Below are positions 8,572 through 16,667 of a DNA stretch of 64,000 nt, in pieces. The translations under genes were made by a program, and so were the position numbers. Location of the stretch: the NCBI RefSeq assembly GCF_000744655.1, contig NZ_JQMJ01000004.1:3224001-3288000 (forward strand). The letters are read 5' to 3'. Below the pieces are notes generated by a model. The model saw only the letters and a list, made by a program, of their open reading frames with translations, was not told the origin of the DNA and did not search any database. This stretch comes from Streptacidiphilus rugosus AM-16. GTDB taxonomy: Bacteria > Actinomycetota > Actinomycetes > Streptomycetales > Streptomycetaceae. The stretch's first letter is position 1, and every line of letters begins with the position of its first letter.

Positions 8572-9258
8572 ATGAACGCCGTGTCTCACCTGTTGCTCAT
8601 CGAGGACGACGATGCGATCCGCACCGGCCTCGAACTCGCGCTGACCCGGCAGGGCCACCGTGTCTCGTCCGCCGCGTCCGGCGAGGACGGGCTCCGGCTC
8701 TTCAAGGAGCAGCGGCCGGACCTCATCGTGCTGGACGTCATGCTGCCCGGCATCGACGGCTTCGAGGTCTGCCGCCGGATCCGTCGCACCGACCAGCTGC
8801 CGATCATCCTGCTGACCGCGCGCTCCGACGACATCGACGTGGTCGTGGGCCTGGAGTCGGGCGCGGACGACTACGTCGTCAAGCCGGTCCAGCCGCGCGT
8901 GCTGGACGCGCGGATCCGCGCGGTGCTGCGCCGCGGCGAGCGGGAGAGCTCGGACTCGGCGGTCTTCGGCGACGTGGTCATCGACCGCAACGCGATGATC
9001 GTGACCAAGTCCGGCAACGAGCTCCAGCTCACCCCGACCGAACTGCGGCTGCTGCTGGAGCTGAGCCGGCGTCCCGGTCAGGCGCTGTCGCGCCAGCAGC
9101 TGCTGCGGCTGGTCTGGGAGCACGACTACCTGGGCGACTCCCGGCTGGTGGACGCCTGCGTCCAGCGGCTGCGGGCCAAGGTGGAGGACGTCCCGTCCGC
9201 ACCGACCCTGATCCGCACGGTCCGCGGCGTCGGCTACCGCCTGGACACCCCCGCGTGA
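8572..9258 (+). CDS. afsQ1: AfsQ1, OmpR-family response regulator
   Basis: A 228-residue response regulator. The receiver domain has the acidic pocket LLLIEDDDA, the phosphoacceptor D55 in LIVLDVMLPGIDGF, the switch residues ILLTAR and lysine in DDYVVKPV. The C-terminal winged helix has LTPTELRLLLEL and a DSRLVDACVQRLRAKVED recognition stretch ending TVRGVGYRL. The sequence is very close to S. coelicolor AfsQ1 as I remember it. Starting at the in-frame GTG 8581 instead of ATG 8572 would make the phosphoacceptor D52, the number used in S. coelicolor. Its stop overlaps the afsQ2 start (GTGA), so regulator and kinase are coupled. Confidence 0.95.
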   Translation: MNAVSHLLLIEDDDAIRTGLELALTRQGHRVSSAASGEDGLRLFKEQRPDLIVLDVMLPGIDGFEVCRRIRRTDQLPIILLTARSDDIDVVVGLESGADDYVVKPVQPRVLDARIRAVLRRGERESSDSAVFGDVVIDRNAMIVTKSGNELQLTPTELRLLLELSRRPGQALSRQQLLRLVWEHDYLGDSRLVDACVQRLRAKVEDVPSAPTLIRTVRGVGYRLDTPA

Positions 9259-10781
9259 CCGACCGACCCGGCACGGAATCCGAGCCGCACCCCGTGCGCC
9301 CGCGCGCGAGTTGGCTGGCCCGGCGGCTGCGGCTGTCCTCGCTGCGGATACGGATGGTGGCCGTGTTCGCGGTGGTCGCGCTGGCCGCCGCCGCGTCCTC
9401 GTCCGGCATCGCCTACTGGCTCAACCGGGACGCGGTGCTCAAGCGCACCCAGGACAACACGCTGGCCGACTTCCGCAGTTCGCTGGACCGGACCTTCACG
9501 GCGATGCCGCTGAACCCCAGCTGCGACGAGCTGAAGCGGGCCGCCCGGGTCGTGGCCAGCACCGGACTCCGCTACGACGTGCTGCTCACCACGCCGGACT
9601 GCTCCTACTCCACCAGCGGCGAGTTCACCCCCTCCACGGTGCCGGCCGCGCTGCAGGAGCAGGTCGGCAAGCCCTGCGGGCACTGCACCGCGGACCCCGG
9701 CCAGTACCACCTGTTCTGGCAGCGGGTCAGCCTCGACGGCCTTCCCTACCTGGTCGGCGGCACCAAGGTGCTGCCCAACGGGCCCACGGCGTACATGTTC
9801 AAGTCGCTGGACGACGAACGTCGCGACATGGACTCGCTCGCCTGGTCGCTCGGCATCGCGACGCTGCTGGCCCTGGTCGGCGCGGCGCTGCTGGCGCAGG
9901 CCGCCGCCGCGACCGTGCTGCGCCCGGTCGCCCGCCTGGCCGAAGCCGCCCGCCAGCTCGGCGAGGGCAACCTCGCCACCCGGCTGGAAGTGACCGGCCA
10001 GGACGAACTCGCCGAGCTGTCACGGACCTTCAACCACACGGCGGCGGCGCTGGAGGAGCAGGTCGACGAGCTGAGCGCGCGCGAGCACGCCAGCCGCCGC
10101 TTCGTCGCCGACATGTCGCACGAGCTGCGCACCCCGCTGACCGCAATGACGGCGGTGACGGACATCCTGGAAGACGAGGCCGACACCCTCGACCCCATGA
10201 TCGAGCCGGCGGTCCGCCTGGTCGTCAGCGAGACCCGCAGGCTCACCGAACTGGTCGAGAACCTGATGGAGGTGACCCGCTTCGACGCGGGCACCGCCAA
10301 GGTGGTCGTCGACGAGGTCGACATCACGGACCTGATCACCTCGACCATCGACGCGCGGGCCTGGCTGGACGCGGTCGAGGTCGACGCCGAGCGCGGCCTG
10401 CTGGTGCGGGTCGACCCGCGCCGGATCGACGTGGTGCTGGCCAACCTGATCGGCAACGCGCTCAAGCACGGCGGCTCGCCGGTCCGGGTGCGCGCCTACG
10501 AGGAGGCCGGGTCCGACGGCGACTGGCTGGTCGTCGAGGTCGCCGACGGCGGCCCGGGCATCCCCGAGGACGTGCTGCCGCACGTCTTCGACCGCTTCTT
10601 CAAGGCGGACGCCTCGCGTCGCCGCTCCGAGGGCAGCGGCCTCGGCCTGTCCATCGCCATGGAGAACGCACGCATCCACGGCGGCACCATCTCGGCGGCC
10701 AACGCGCAGGACGGAGTGGGCGCGGTCTTCACGCTCCGGCTGCCGAAGACCCCGCCGGCGGAAGGCAGCACACAGCAATGA
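9255..10781 (+). CDS. afsQ2: AfsQ2, sensor histidine kinase
   Basis: A 508-residue membrane histidine kinase beginning at GTG 9255, overlapping the afsQ1 stop. The first membrane segment is about residues 34-54, followed by an extracytoplasmic sensor of about 140 residues that contains paired cysteines (PSCDE, TPDCSYS, KPCGHC). A second membrane segment is at about 195-220, then HAMP. The DHp domain has H289 in FVADMSHELRTP and the ATPase domain has NLIGNALKHG, DGGPGIP and GSGLGLSI. It phosphorylates AfsQ1 in response to an external cue; in S. coelicolor glutamate as nitrogen source activates this system. The cysteines suggest disulfides in the sensor (inference). Confidence 0.95.
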   Translation: MTDRPGTESEPHPVRPRASWLARRLRLSSLRIRMVAVFAVVALAAAASSSGIAYWLNRDAVLKRTQDNTLADFRSSLDRTFTAMPLNPSCDELKRAARVVASTGLRYDVLLTTPDCSYSTSGEFTPSTVPAALQEQVGKPCGHCTADPGQYHLFWQRVSLDGLPYLVGGTKVLPNGPTAYMFKSLDDERRDMDSLAWSLGIATLLALVGAALLAQAAAATVLRPVARLAEAARQLGEGNLATRLEVTGQDELAELSRTFNHTAAALEEQVDELSAREHASRRFVADMSHELRTPLTAMTAVTDILEDEADTLDPMIEPAVRLVVSETRRLTELVENLMEVTRFDAGTAKVVVDEVDITDLITSTIDARAWLDAVEVDAERGLLVRVDPRRIDVVLANLIGNALKHGGSPVRVRAYEEAGSDGDWLVVEVADGGPGIPEDVLPHVFDRFFKADASRRRSEGSGLGLSIAMENARIHGGTISAANAQDGVGAVFTLRLPKTPPAEGSTQQ

Positions 10782-11245
10782 CGGCGTTGAGGAGATCGGT
10801 GCGTGGGCGCAGCACGTACGTCACGGCCGTGTCGGCGGTGTCCGCGGTGACCGCGGTGCTCGCGCTGAGCGGCTGCGGCATCCGCAGTACCGCGGTGCCG
10901 GTCGACGCGGGTCTGCCGGCCTCGCGTACCGCCTGTCCGCCGACACCGGGTGCGACGGCCGCGACCCCGCCCAGCCTGCCGCCCGACCTGGCCAGCGCGG
11001 AGGCGACCTACCTGTTTCCGCCGCTGCCCTCGACGACGCCGTGGGAGCAGCTCGCCTCCGCGGTTCCCGAGCCCTGGCCCAGCGTCAGATCGTCCGACCG
11101 CGGCGGGACGGCGAGGCCGGGGACGAGCACCACGCCCGCGCCCGCAGCCACCCGTGCCCCGGCCAGGTCCCTCCCTGCGGCGGGATCGACGTCGTCGGCG
11201 TCGGGCTGCCTGGGCGAGCCGGCTCCGACGGCGTCCGCCCGGTGA
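10778..11245 (+). CDS. AfsQ-associated lipoprotein
   Basis: A 155-residue lipoprotein with lipobox L30-S31-G32-C33 after a hydrophobic signal; the mature part is Pro/Ser/Thr/Ala-rich and probably largely disordered (CPPTPGATAATPPSLPPDLA, later TTPAPAATRAPARS). The ATG overlaps the afsQ2 stop (ATGA). In S. coelicolor a lipoprotein gene follows afsQ2 (SCO4905), and this is its positional counterpart. It could modulate the AfsQ2 sensor at the outer membrane face, but no direct evidence is in the sequence. Confidence 0.8.
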   Translation: MTALRRSVRGRSTYVTAVSAVSAVTAVLALSGCGIRSTAVPVDAGLPASRTACPPTPGATAATPPSLPPDLASAEATYLFPPLPSTTPWEQLASAVPEPWPSVRSSDRGGTARPGTSTTPAPAATRAPARSLPAAGSTSSASGCLGEPAPTASAR

Positions 11246-11961
11246 CCGCCGACACGGGCCGCGCCGCAACCGCAGGCACCGCGCCGGGCGTCCCTGCAGG
11301 CGTGCAGCACGCAGGGAGCAGCGGCGACACCGTGGCGGGCGGCGCTTCGCGGGGCCAGGTGCACGCGGGCGCCCGGCGACTCGGGCTGTTGCTGTTGACG
11401 GTGCATCTGGCCGTGCTGCTCTGGGTCTGTCTGCACAGCACGCCGTCCGTCTGGCTGGCGGACAGCAATCTGACGCCCCTGGCCTCGGTCCGGCTCGAAA
11501 TCGCCTCGGGCACCTGGCACGCCTATCTGGAACTGCTGGGCAGTCTGCTGGTGCTGGCCCCGCTGGGCGTGCTGCTCCCGCTCGCGGGCGGAAGGCTCGA
11601 CTCGCCGCTGCTGACCTCGTTCACCCGGACCCTGCTGGCCGGCGTGCTGGTGGCGACGGGTCAGGAGGTGCTGCAGACCACGCTCTCGCTGCGGTTGCTG
11701 AACGTCGACGACATCCTGCTGGCCTGCGTCGGCATCGCGCTGACGCACCTCGCGGTGGTTCCCGCCACCCGCTCCTGGCTGCGCCGCCGCGTCGGCGCGC
11801 AACCGCCCGGCCCGCACGCCCCCGAGGCGCACCCCGAGAGCGCCCCTGGGGTCACCCCTGAGACTTTCCCCGATGCCAGGTCCGCCTCAGGGACGGTACC
11901 CGCAAGGGTCCGAATCATCGGTCGGGCTGACGGAACGGGGCTTCCGGCGCGAGAGGCTTGA
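11242..11961 (+). CDS. VanZ-family membrane protein
   Basis: A 239-residue membrane protein whose GTG start overlaps the lipoprotein stop (GTGA). After a cytoplasmic head of about 45 residues come four hydrophobic segments (LLLLTVHLAVLLWVCL, YLELLGSLLVLAPLGVLLPL, LLAGVLVATGQEVLQTT, NVDDILLACVGIALTHL). The conserved VanZ signatures NLTPLASV, LGSLLVLAPLG, EVLQ and NVDDI are present. The C-terminal tail of about 60 residues is Pro-rich. VanZ proteins are linked to glycopeptide tolerance and cell-envelope physiology. The tight overlap makes it the fourth member of an afsQ1-afsQ2-lipoprotein-vanZ operon. Confidence 0.88.
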   Translation: MTADTGRAATAGTAPGVPAGVQHAGSSGDTVAGGASRGQVHAGARRLGLLLLTVHLAVLLWVCLHSTPSVWLADSNLTPLASVRLEIASGTWHAYLELLGSLLVLAPLGVLLPLAGGRLDSPLLTSFTRTLLAGVLVATGQEVLQTTLSLRLLNVDDILLACVGIALTHLAVVPATRSWLRRRVGAQPPGPHAPEAHPESAPGVTPETFPDARSASGTVPARVRIIGRADGTGLPAREA

Positions 11962-12019
11962 GACATCAAGTCACCGGCCGGTGCGAGAGCGCCGAGGCCC
12001 GATCGTCTGGAGTGATCGC

Positions 12020-12205
12020 ATGTCCGCCACCCTCGCCCGCCCTCGTCGCGGCCGCATGATCGGCGGCGTCTGCGCGGGCCTCGCCCGGCGCTTCGGGGTG
12101 AGCCCGCTCACCGTGCGCGTGCTCTTCCTGCTGTCCTGCCTGCTGCCCGGCCCGCAGTTCCTCATATACCTGGCCCTGTGGCTCGTCCTCCCCGCGGAGG
12201 ACTGA
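12020..12205 (+). CDS. PspC-domain mini-protein
   Basis: A 61-residue protein that is essentially a bare PspC domain: RGRMIGGVCAGLARRFGVSPLTVRVLFLLSCLLPGPQFLIYLALWLVLP. One amphipathic plus one or two hydrophobic helices would associate with the membrane. The ATG at 12020 follows GGAG with 7 bases of spacing. It stands 58 bp downstream of the vanZ gene and could be cotranscribed with the afsQ operon, although the gap allows its own promoter. PspC domains take part in envelope stress responses; a specific role cannot be given. Confidence 0.88.
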   Translation: MSATLARPRRGRMIGGVCAGLARRFGVSPLTVRVLFLLSCLLPGPQFLIYLALWLVLPAED

Positions 12206-12232
12206 CCTTCCCGGAGGGCCAGTTGCACCACC

Positions 12233-12262
12233 CCGGGGGCGCGGGGAACTGCGCGCCCCCGG
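12233..12262. repeat. Half copy of the intergenic repeat arm
   Basis: GGGGGCGCGGGGAACTGCGCG followed by CCCCCGG resembles one arm of the type A intergenic repeat, abutting a complete copy about 45 bp further on. It is probably a degenerate or partly duplicated element. Confidence 0.5.
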
Positions 12263-12306
12263 CGCGCGGACGCGGCGCCTCACAACGACGGGCCAGTGCA
12301 CCACCG

Positions 12307-12409
12307 AGGGGCGCGGGGAACTGCGCGACAAGCCGCCCGAATGCCGATGGTCCTCAACGCGCAGGGCCATCCGCACAGGGGGGTTACTCGCGCAGTTCCC
12401 CGTCCGCCG
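12307..12409. repeat. Intergenic palindromic repeat, copy 2 (type A)
   Basis: Begins AGGGGCGCGGGGAACTGCGC and ends GCGCAGTTCCCCGTCCGCC, with the same centre as copy 1 (CCGATGGTCC then GGGCCATCCGCACAGGGGGGTTACTCGCGC). The outermost right arm has diverged, so the terminal pairing is partial. It lies between the convergent pspC gene and the small secreted protein gene. Confidence 0.8.
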
Positions 12410-12415
12410 CAGGCG

Positions 12416-12814
12416 CTAGCCGATCGACGGCGCGTGGACCGGCAGGCCGTGGAGCGCGTCGAGCGCGTGGCCCGTGCCGCCGGAGAGCTGGTCCGCGCCC
12501 GGCAGCCCGCCGAGAACGCCGCCCACGGCCGGCAGGCCGTCCCGCCGCTGCGGCATCGCGCGCGTCGAGGAGACCGGCAGCGAGGACGTCGCGCCCTGGA
12601 CCGTCGGCGCGGTGTTGTTGATCAGACCCTGCGCCGTCGAGGTCACGTCGTGCAGACCGCCGTTCGGCGCGGTGAGCGCAGAGGTCTCGCCGGTCAGCGA
12701 GCTGACCTGCGGCAGTCCACCGAGCGGGTCCGCCGCGGCCGGACCGGCGACAGCCGCGACGACCGCGACACCCAGCACGGCGGTACCGGCCGCCTGCAGC
12801 GTGGCCTTCTTCAT
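12416..12814 (-). CDS. Small secreted protein, function unknown
   Basis: A 132-residue exported protein. The ATG at 12812-12814 follows GAGGAG with 8 bases of spacing. A signal peptide (MKKATLQAAGTAVLGVAVVAAVAG) ends at an A-x-A site before DPLGG. The mature part of about 100 residues is rich in Gly, Leu, Ser and Thr (GGLPQVSSLTGE, GQLINNT-like, VGGVLGGLPGADQLSGGTG) with no cysteines and no recognised domain. Similar short proteins are widespread in Streptomyces and are sometimes misnamed ATP-binding protein. It lies 141 bp downstream of the adenosine deaminase stop in the opposite sense of any obvious operon. Confidence 0.7.
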   Translation of the reverse strand: MKKATLQAAGTAVLGVAVVAAVAGPAAADPLGGLPQVSSLTGETSALTAPNGGLHDVTSTAQGLINNTAPTVQGATSSLPVSSTRAMPQRRDGLPAVGGVLGGLPGADQLSGGTGHALDALHGLPVHAPSIG

Positions 12815-12955
12815 GAGCAGTCTCCTCGATCTTCTGGTGTCCTGCCTGCGAGCCCGGCGATGACGCTGCGTGCTCGACTGGCCGCCCAAGGTATCCACGA
12901 GGCGTTGCCCGTCCCAAATCCCGGGTCGCCCGATCGGGTGACCCGGGGATCGGGG

Positions 12956-14092
12956 TCAGGAGAAGAGCCACTCCGCCTTGAGCGAGGCGTAGCCCGGCTT
13001 GATCACGTCGTTGATCATCGCCAGCCGCTCGTCGAAGGGGATGAACGCGCTCTTCATCGCGTTGACGGTGAACCACTGCATGTCGTCCAGCGTGTAGCCG
13101 AAGGCGTCGACGAGGTGGCCGAACTCCTCGCTCATGCTGGTCCCGCTCATCAGCCGGTTGTCGGTGTTGACGGTGACCCTGAAGTGCAGCCTGCGCAGCA
13201 GCCCGATCGGGTGCTCCGCGTAGGAGGCGGCCGCGCCGGTCTGCAGGTTGGAGGTGGGGCACATCTCCAGGGGGATGCGCTTGTCGCGCAGGTACGCGGC
13301 CAGCCGGCCGAGCTTCACCTCGCCGTCGGGCTCGACGGTGATGTCGTCGATGATGCGCACGCCGTGACCGAGGCGGTCGGCGCCGCAGCACTGGATCGCC
13401 TCCCAGATGGAGGGCAGGCCGAAGGCCTCGCCGGCGTGGATGGTGAAGTGGTTGTTCTCGCCCGCCAGGTACTCGAAGGCGTCCAGGTGCCGGGTCGGCG
13501 GGTGGCCCGCCTCGGCGCCGGCGATGTCGAAGCCGACCACGCCCATGTCGCGGTAGCGGTTGGCGAGTTCGGCGATCTCGCGGGAGCGGGCTGCGTGCCG
13601 CATGGCGGTCAGCAGGGTGCCGACGCGGATCCGGTCGCCGTTGTCGCGGGCCCGCTGCTCGCCCAGGCGGAAGCCCTCGTTGACGGCCTCGACGACCTGG
13701 TCGAGGGTGAGGCCGCGCTCCAGATGCTGCTCGGGCGCGTAACGGACCTCGGCGTAGACGACGCCGTCGGCGGCGAGGTCCTCCGCGCAGTCCGCGGCGA
13801 CGCGGATCAGCGCCTCGCGGGTCTGCATGACGGCGCAGGTGTGCGCGAAGGTCTCCAGGTACCGCTCCAGCGAGCCGGAGTCGGCGGCGTCGCGGAACCA
13901 CTGACCGAGCTTGTCCGGCTCCCGCTCCGGCAGGGCGTCGTAACCGATCGCCTCGGCGAGCTCAATGATCGTCCCGGGGCGCAGGCCTCCGTCGAGATGA
14001 TCGTGCAGGACCACCTTGGGGGCGCGTCGGATCTGCTCCGGGGTGGCGGCGGGCGTCTGACTGCTGAGGCTGGGGGGCGTATGGGTCACCAT
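12956..14092 (-). CDS. add: adenosine deaminase
   Basis: A 378-residue zinc hydrolase that deaminates adenosine and deoxyadenosine to inosine and deoxyinosine. Zinc ligands are in H30-D31-H32 (HDHLDGG), in the strand with HAGE at 219-222 (H219, catalytic E222) and D311 in NTDN. The substrate-recognition region GFDIAGAE is intact. The ATG at 14090-14092 is preferred to an upstream GTG-type start because it places the perfect palindromic operator just upstream rather than inside the gene. It belongs functionally with deoA, cdd and the nucleoside importer about 7 kb away. Confidence 0.95.
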   Translation of the reverse strand: MVTHTPPSLSSQTPAATPEQIRRAPKVVLHDHLDGGLRPGTIIELAEAIGYDALPEREPDKLGQWFRDAADSGSLERYLETFAHTCAVMQTREALIRVAADCAEDLAADGVVYAEVRYAPEQHLERGLTLDQVVEAVNEGFRLGEQRARDNGDRIRVGTLLTAMRHAARSREIAELANRYRDMGVVGFDIAGAEAGHPPTRHLDAFEYLAGENNHFTIHAGEAFGLPSIWEAIQCCGADRLGHGVRIIDDITVEPDGEVKLGRLAAYLRDKRIPLEMCPTSNLQTGAAASYAEHPIGLLRRLHFRVTVNTDNRLMSGTSMSEEFGHLVDAFGYTLDDMQWFTVNAMKSAFIPFDERLAMINDVIKPGYASLKAEWLFS

Positions 14093-14108
14093 TGACCGAT
14101 GGTAGCTC

Positions 14109-14120
14109 CTACGCGCGTAG
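14109..14120. promoter_or_regulatory. Palindromic operator upstream of add
   Basis: CTACGCGCGTAG, a perfect 12 bp palindrome, 16 bp before the add start. It is the best copy of the element shared with deoC, deoA and the BMP gene. Confidence 0.75.
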
Positions 14121-14188
14121 ATTTCCACGCGACGCAGGAGCCGCCCACCGCGTTTCGTGCCGCCCTTTCTGCCGCGCTCCCTCCTGCT

Positions 14189-15535
14189 TCAGCTCATCAG
14201 CTCGTAGATCAGGTTGAACGGGGTCTCCGAGGCCCGGCGGAAGTGCGCGAAGCCCGCCTCGGCCGCCACCTCGCGGGTGCGCTCCTCGCCCGCCTGCGCA
14301 CCGAGCGCCCGGCCGACCTCCTGCGCCTGCGAGGCCGGGACGCAGACCATGGACGAGGCCGCGTACATGGCCCGGCTGAGCGGGTGCAGGTTCTCCGCAA
14401 GGTCGTCGGCCGCGTTCGGCTCCACCAGCATGACCACGCCGCCGTCGGTGAGCCGCGCCCGGCAGTGCGAGAGCGCGCCGACGGGGTCGCCCATGTCGTG
14501 CAGGCAGTCGAAGAAGGTGATCAGGTCGTACGGACCGCCGCCGAAGTCGGCCGACCCGGCCGTACGGAAGTCGACCCGCGCGGCCAGACCACTCTGCTCC
14601 GCCGCCGCCTTGGCCTGGTCGATCGAGGGCGCGTGGTAGTCGAAGCCGACGCAGTGCGCCTTCGGGAAGGCGCGCGCCATCTGCATGGTCGACCAGCCGA
14701 TCCCGCAGCCCACGTCCGCCACGCTGCCGCCGTTGTTCAGCCGGTCCACCACGCCGTTCAGCGAGGGCAGCCACATGTCGACCAGGAAGGCCGCGTAGCC
14801 GTTGCGGAAGAAGCGGCCGACGCTCGGGAACAGCTCGGGGATGTGCTGCTCCCAGCCCATGCCGCCGCCCTTGACGAAGGCCTGCTCCAGCTTGTCGCGG
14901 GTCTCGTGCGCCGCGCAGGCCGAGAAGAGCTGGAAGCCGCTCGGCGCGTAGTAGGGACTGTCCTGCTGGGTGAAGACGACCGTCTGCTCCGGGCTCAGCC
15001 GGAACCGTCCGTCCGGGTCGAGCGTGACGTAGCCGCTGGCCGCCATGGCCGCGAGCCACTCACGGACGTTGCGTTCCTGGGTGCCGGTCCGCGCGGCCAG
15101 TTCGATCGAGCTGACGGGCGCACCGTCCGCCATAGCCGTGAAGATGCCGAGCCGCTCCCCGATCACCATCAACGGCGCGATCGCCACCGCGCCCAGATCG
15201 GTGAGCACCTTGCCCATCAGGCTCTCCATCGCATTCTCGTCGACGACCTCGTCCCTGGTGACCTCCAGGTTCACAAAGCGCGGCGCCTCGACGCAGGCTT
15301 CCCGCAGTTCCTCGGCGAGGTGCCGGGTCTCGGGCAGATCGCTGTTGCGCATCGCCTCCTCGTAGGAGGGGAACTCGACGATCTGCATGAAGTGGGACGG
15401 CTTGTCGCGGTCCTTGCCGGTGGTCGCGTGGTGGGCGGTCCGCTTGCCCTCGGTGATCCGCAGCCACTCGTCCATCAGCCGATCGACGCGGTCTTCCTCG
15501 GTGGTTTCGTACTCAATCACTTGCACGAACGTCAT
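14189..15535 (-). CDS. SAM-dependent methyltransferase with fused N-terminal ABM-like domain
   Basis: A 448-residue protein starting at ATG 15533-15535, preceded by a run AAAGGGGG 9 bases upstream. Residues 1 to about 100 look like a small ferredoxin-fold domain (FVQVIEYET, then FMQIVEFPSYEEAM) that usually occurs alone in actinomycetes. A short linker leads to a winged-helix dimerisation segment (LAARTGTQERNVREWLAAMA) and a class I methyltransferase with VADVGCGIGWST around residues 273-283 and LITFFDCLHDMGDP. The second part resembles the Rv2258c type of transcriptional-regulator-like methyltransferase. The fusion may join a small-ligand binding module to methylation. The substrate is unknown. 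Confidence 0.85.
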   Translation of the reverse strand: MTFVQVIEYETTEEDRVDRLMDEWLRITEGKRTAHHATTGKDRDKPSHFMQIVEFPSYEEAMRNSDLPETRHLAEELREACVEAPRFVNLEVTRDEVVDENAMESLMGKVLTDLGAVAIAPLMVIGERLGIFTAMADGAPVSSIELAARTGTQERNVREWLAAMAASGYVTLDPDGRFRLSPEQTVVFTQQDSPYYAPSGFQLFSACAAHETRDKLEQAFVKGGGMGWEQHIPELFPSVGRFFRNGYAAFLVDMWLPSLNGVVDRLNNGGSVADVGCGIGWSTMQMARAFPKAHCVGFDYHAPSIDQAKAAAEQSGLAARVDFRTAGSADFGGGPYDLITFFDCLHDMGDPVGALSHCRARLTDGGVVMLVEPNAADDLAENLHPLSRAMYAASSMVCVPASQAQEVGRALGAQAGEERTREVAAEAGFAHFRRASETPFNLIYELMS

Positions 15536-15635
15536 GTCGATCAACCCCCTTTCAGAGGTACAGGACCAGCGTCCCGCGCGCGCCGAATCACCACAACCCG
15601 GATAATCCGTTCGTTCTCGGACAGTAAGAAGCCGG

Positions 15636-16616
15636 TCAGCCGTGCAGCGGCAGCCGGTCCTTCATGGAGAGCACGTAGTCCCTGAACGACACCGCGGGCG
15701 GCGGGAGCGGCCGCACCGCCGACCAGACCAGAGCCAGCTCCCGGCGCGCCGAGGCCGAGGTGAGCGCGAGCTCCACCACGTCCGGCCTGGGCAGCGAGGC
15801 GGGCGGCAGCACGGCGACCCCGAGCCCGGCCGCGGCCAGCCCGCGCAAGGTCTCCGCCTCCTCCCCCTCGAAGGAGACCCGCGGCGCGAAGCCCGCCTCC
15901 GCGCACAGCGCGTCGGTGATCCGCCGCAGGCCGTAGCCCGGCTCCAGGGTGACGAAGGGTTCCTCCGCCACCTCCTCCAGCCGCACCCGGCGACGTCCCG
16001 CGAGCCGGTGGTCGGTCGGCACGACCAGGCAGAGCCGCTGCTCGCCCATCCGACGGGAGGTCAGCTCCGGTCCCTCCGGGCGGGGCGAGACCAGGCAGAG
16101 GTCCAGCTCGCCCTCGCGCAGCCGGGCCAGCATCGAGTCGGTGTAGTCCTGCACCAGCTGGAAGCGCACCCGCGGGTACTCCGTGCGGAAGCCGCGCAAC
16201 AGCATCGGCACCGCCTCCGAGCCCATGGTGTGCAGGAAGGCGAAGGCCACCCGGCCGCCGGTCGGATCGGCCTCCGCCCGCGCGGCGTCCGCGCCCCGCT
16301 CCAGCTCGGCCAGCGCGCGCTCGGTCGAGGCCAGGAAGATCCGCCCGGCGCGGGTCAGCCGGACGGCGCGGCCCTCGCGGGCGAGCAGGGCGACGCCCAA
16401 GTCCGCCTCCAGCCGCGCCACGGCCCGACTCAGCGTCGGCTGCGGCATGCCCAGCTCCGCCGCCGCGCGCGTCACGTGCTCGCGCCGCGCCACGGCGGCG
16501 AACTGCGCCAGCAGCGGCGAGAGCAGCGCCGCGGGTGATGTGGGCGACAGCTCGGCCGGCTCGACGGGCAGGGGAAGCGGCTCCGAACTGGGCTCATACG
16601 TCATGGCATCGATCAT
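15636..16616 (-). CDS. LysR-family transcriptional regulator
   Basis: A 326-residue regulator. An N-terminal Pro-rich leader of about 30 residues precedes the winged helix (LLAQFAAVARREHVTRAAAELGMPQPTLSRAVARLEADLG), and a LysR substrate-binding domain occupies the rest (GRVAFAFLHTMGSEAVPMLL, LVVPTDHRLAG). The start is ATG 16616 or ATG 16604. It is divergent from the MFS transporter gene with only 51 bp between the chosen starts, the classic arrangement for a LysR regulator that controls the adjacent exporter and itself. The inducer is unknown. Confidence 0.9.
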   Translation of the reverse strand: MIDAMTYEPSSEPLPLPVEPAELSPTSPAALLSPLLAQFAAVARREHVTRAAAELGMPQPTLSRAVARLEADLGVALLAREGRAVRLTRAGRIFLASTERALAELERGADAARAEADPTGGRVAFAFLHTMGSEAVPMLLRGFRTEYPRVRFQLVQDYTDSMLARLREGELDLCLVSPRPEGPELTSRRMGEQRLCLVVPTDHRLAGRRRVRLEEVAEEPFVTLEPGYGLRRITDALCAEAGFAPRVSFEGEEAETLRGLAAAGLGVAVLPPASLPRPDVVELALTSASARRELALVWSAVRPLPPPAVSFRDYVLSMKDRLPLHG

Positions 16617-16667
16617 TCATCATTCATGTATTGGACGCATCAATGGGACGGTCCTAACGTCAGCAGC

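Noticed and set aside
6702-10781. 1359-codon open frame ending in the histidine kinase
   Set aside because: AfsQ2 begins at GTG 9255 overlapping afsQ1; upstream is shadow of the kinase-like, sigQ and afsQ1 genes.
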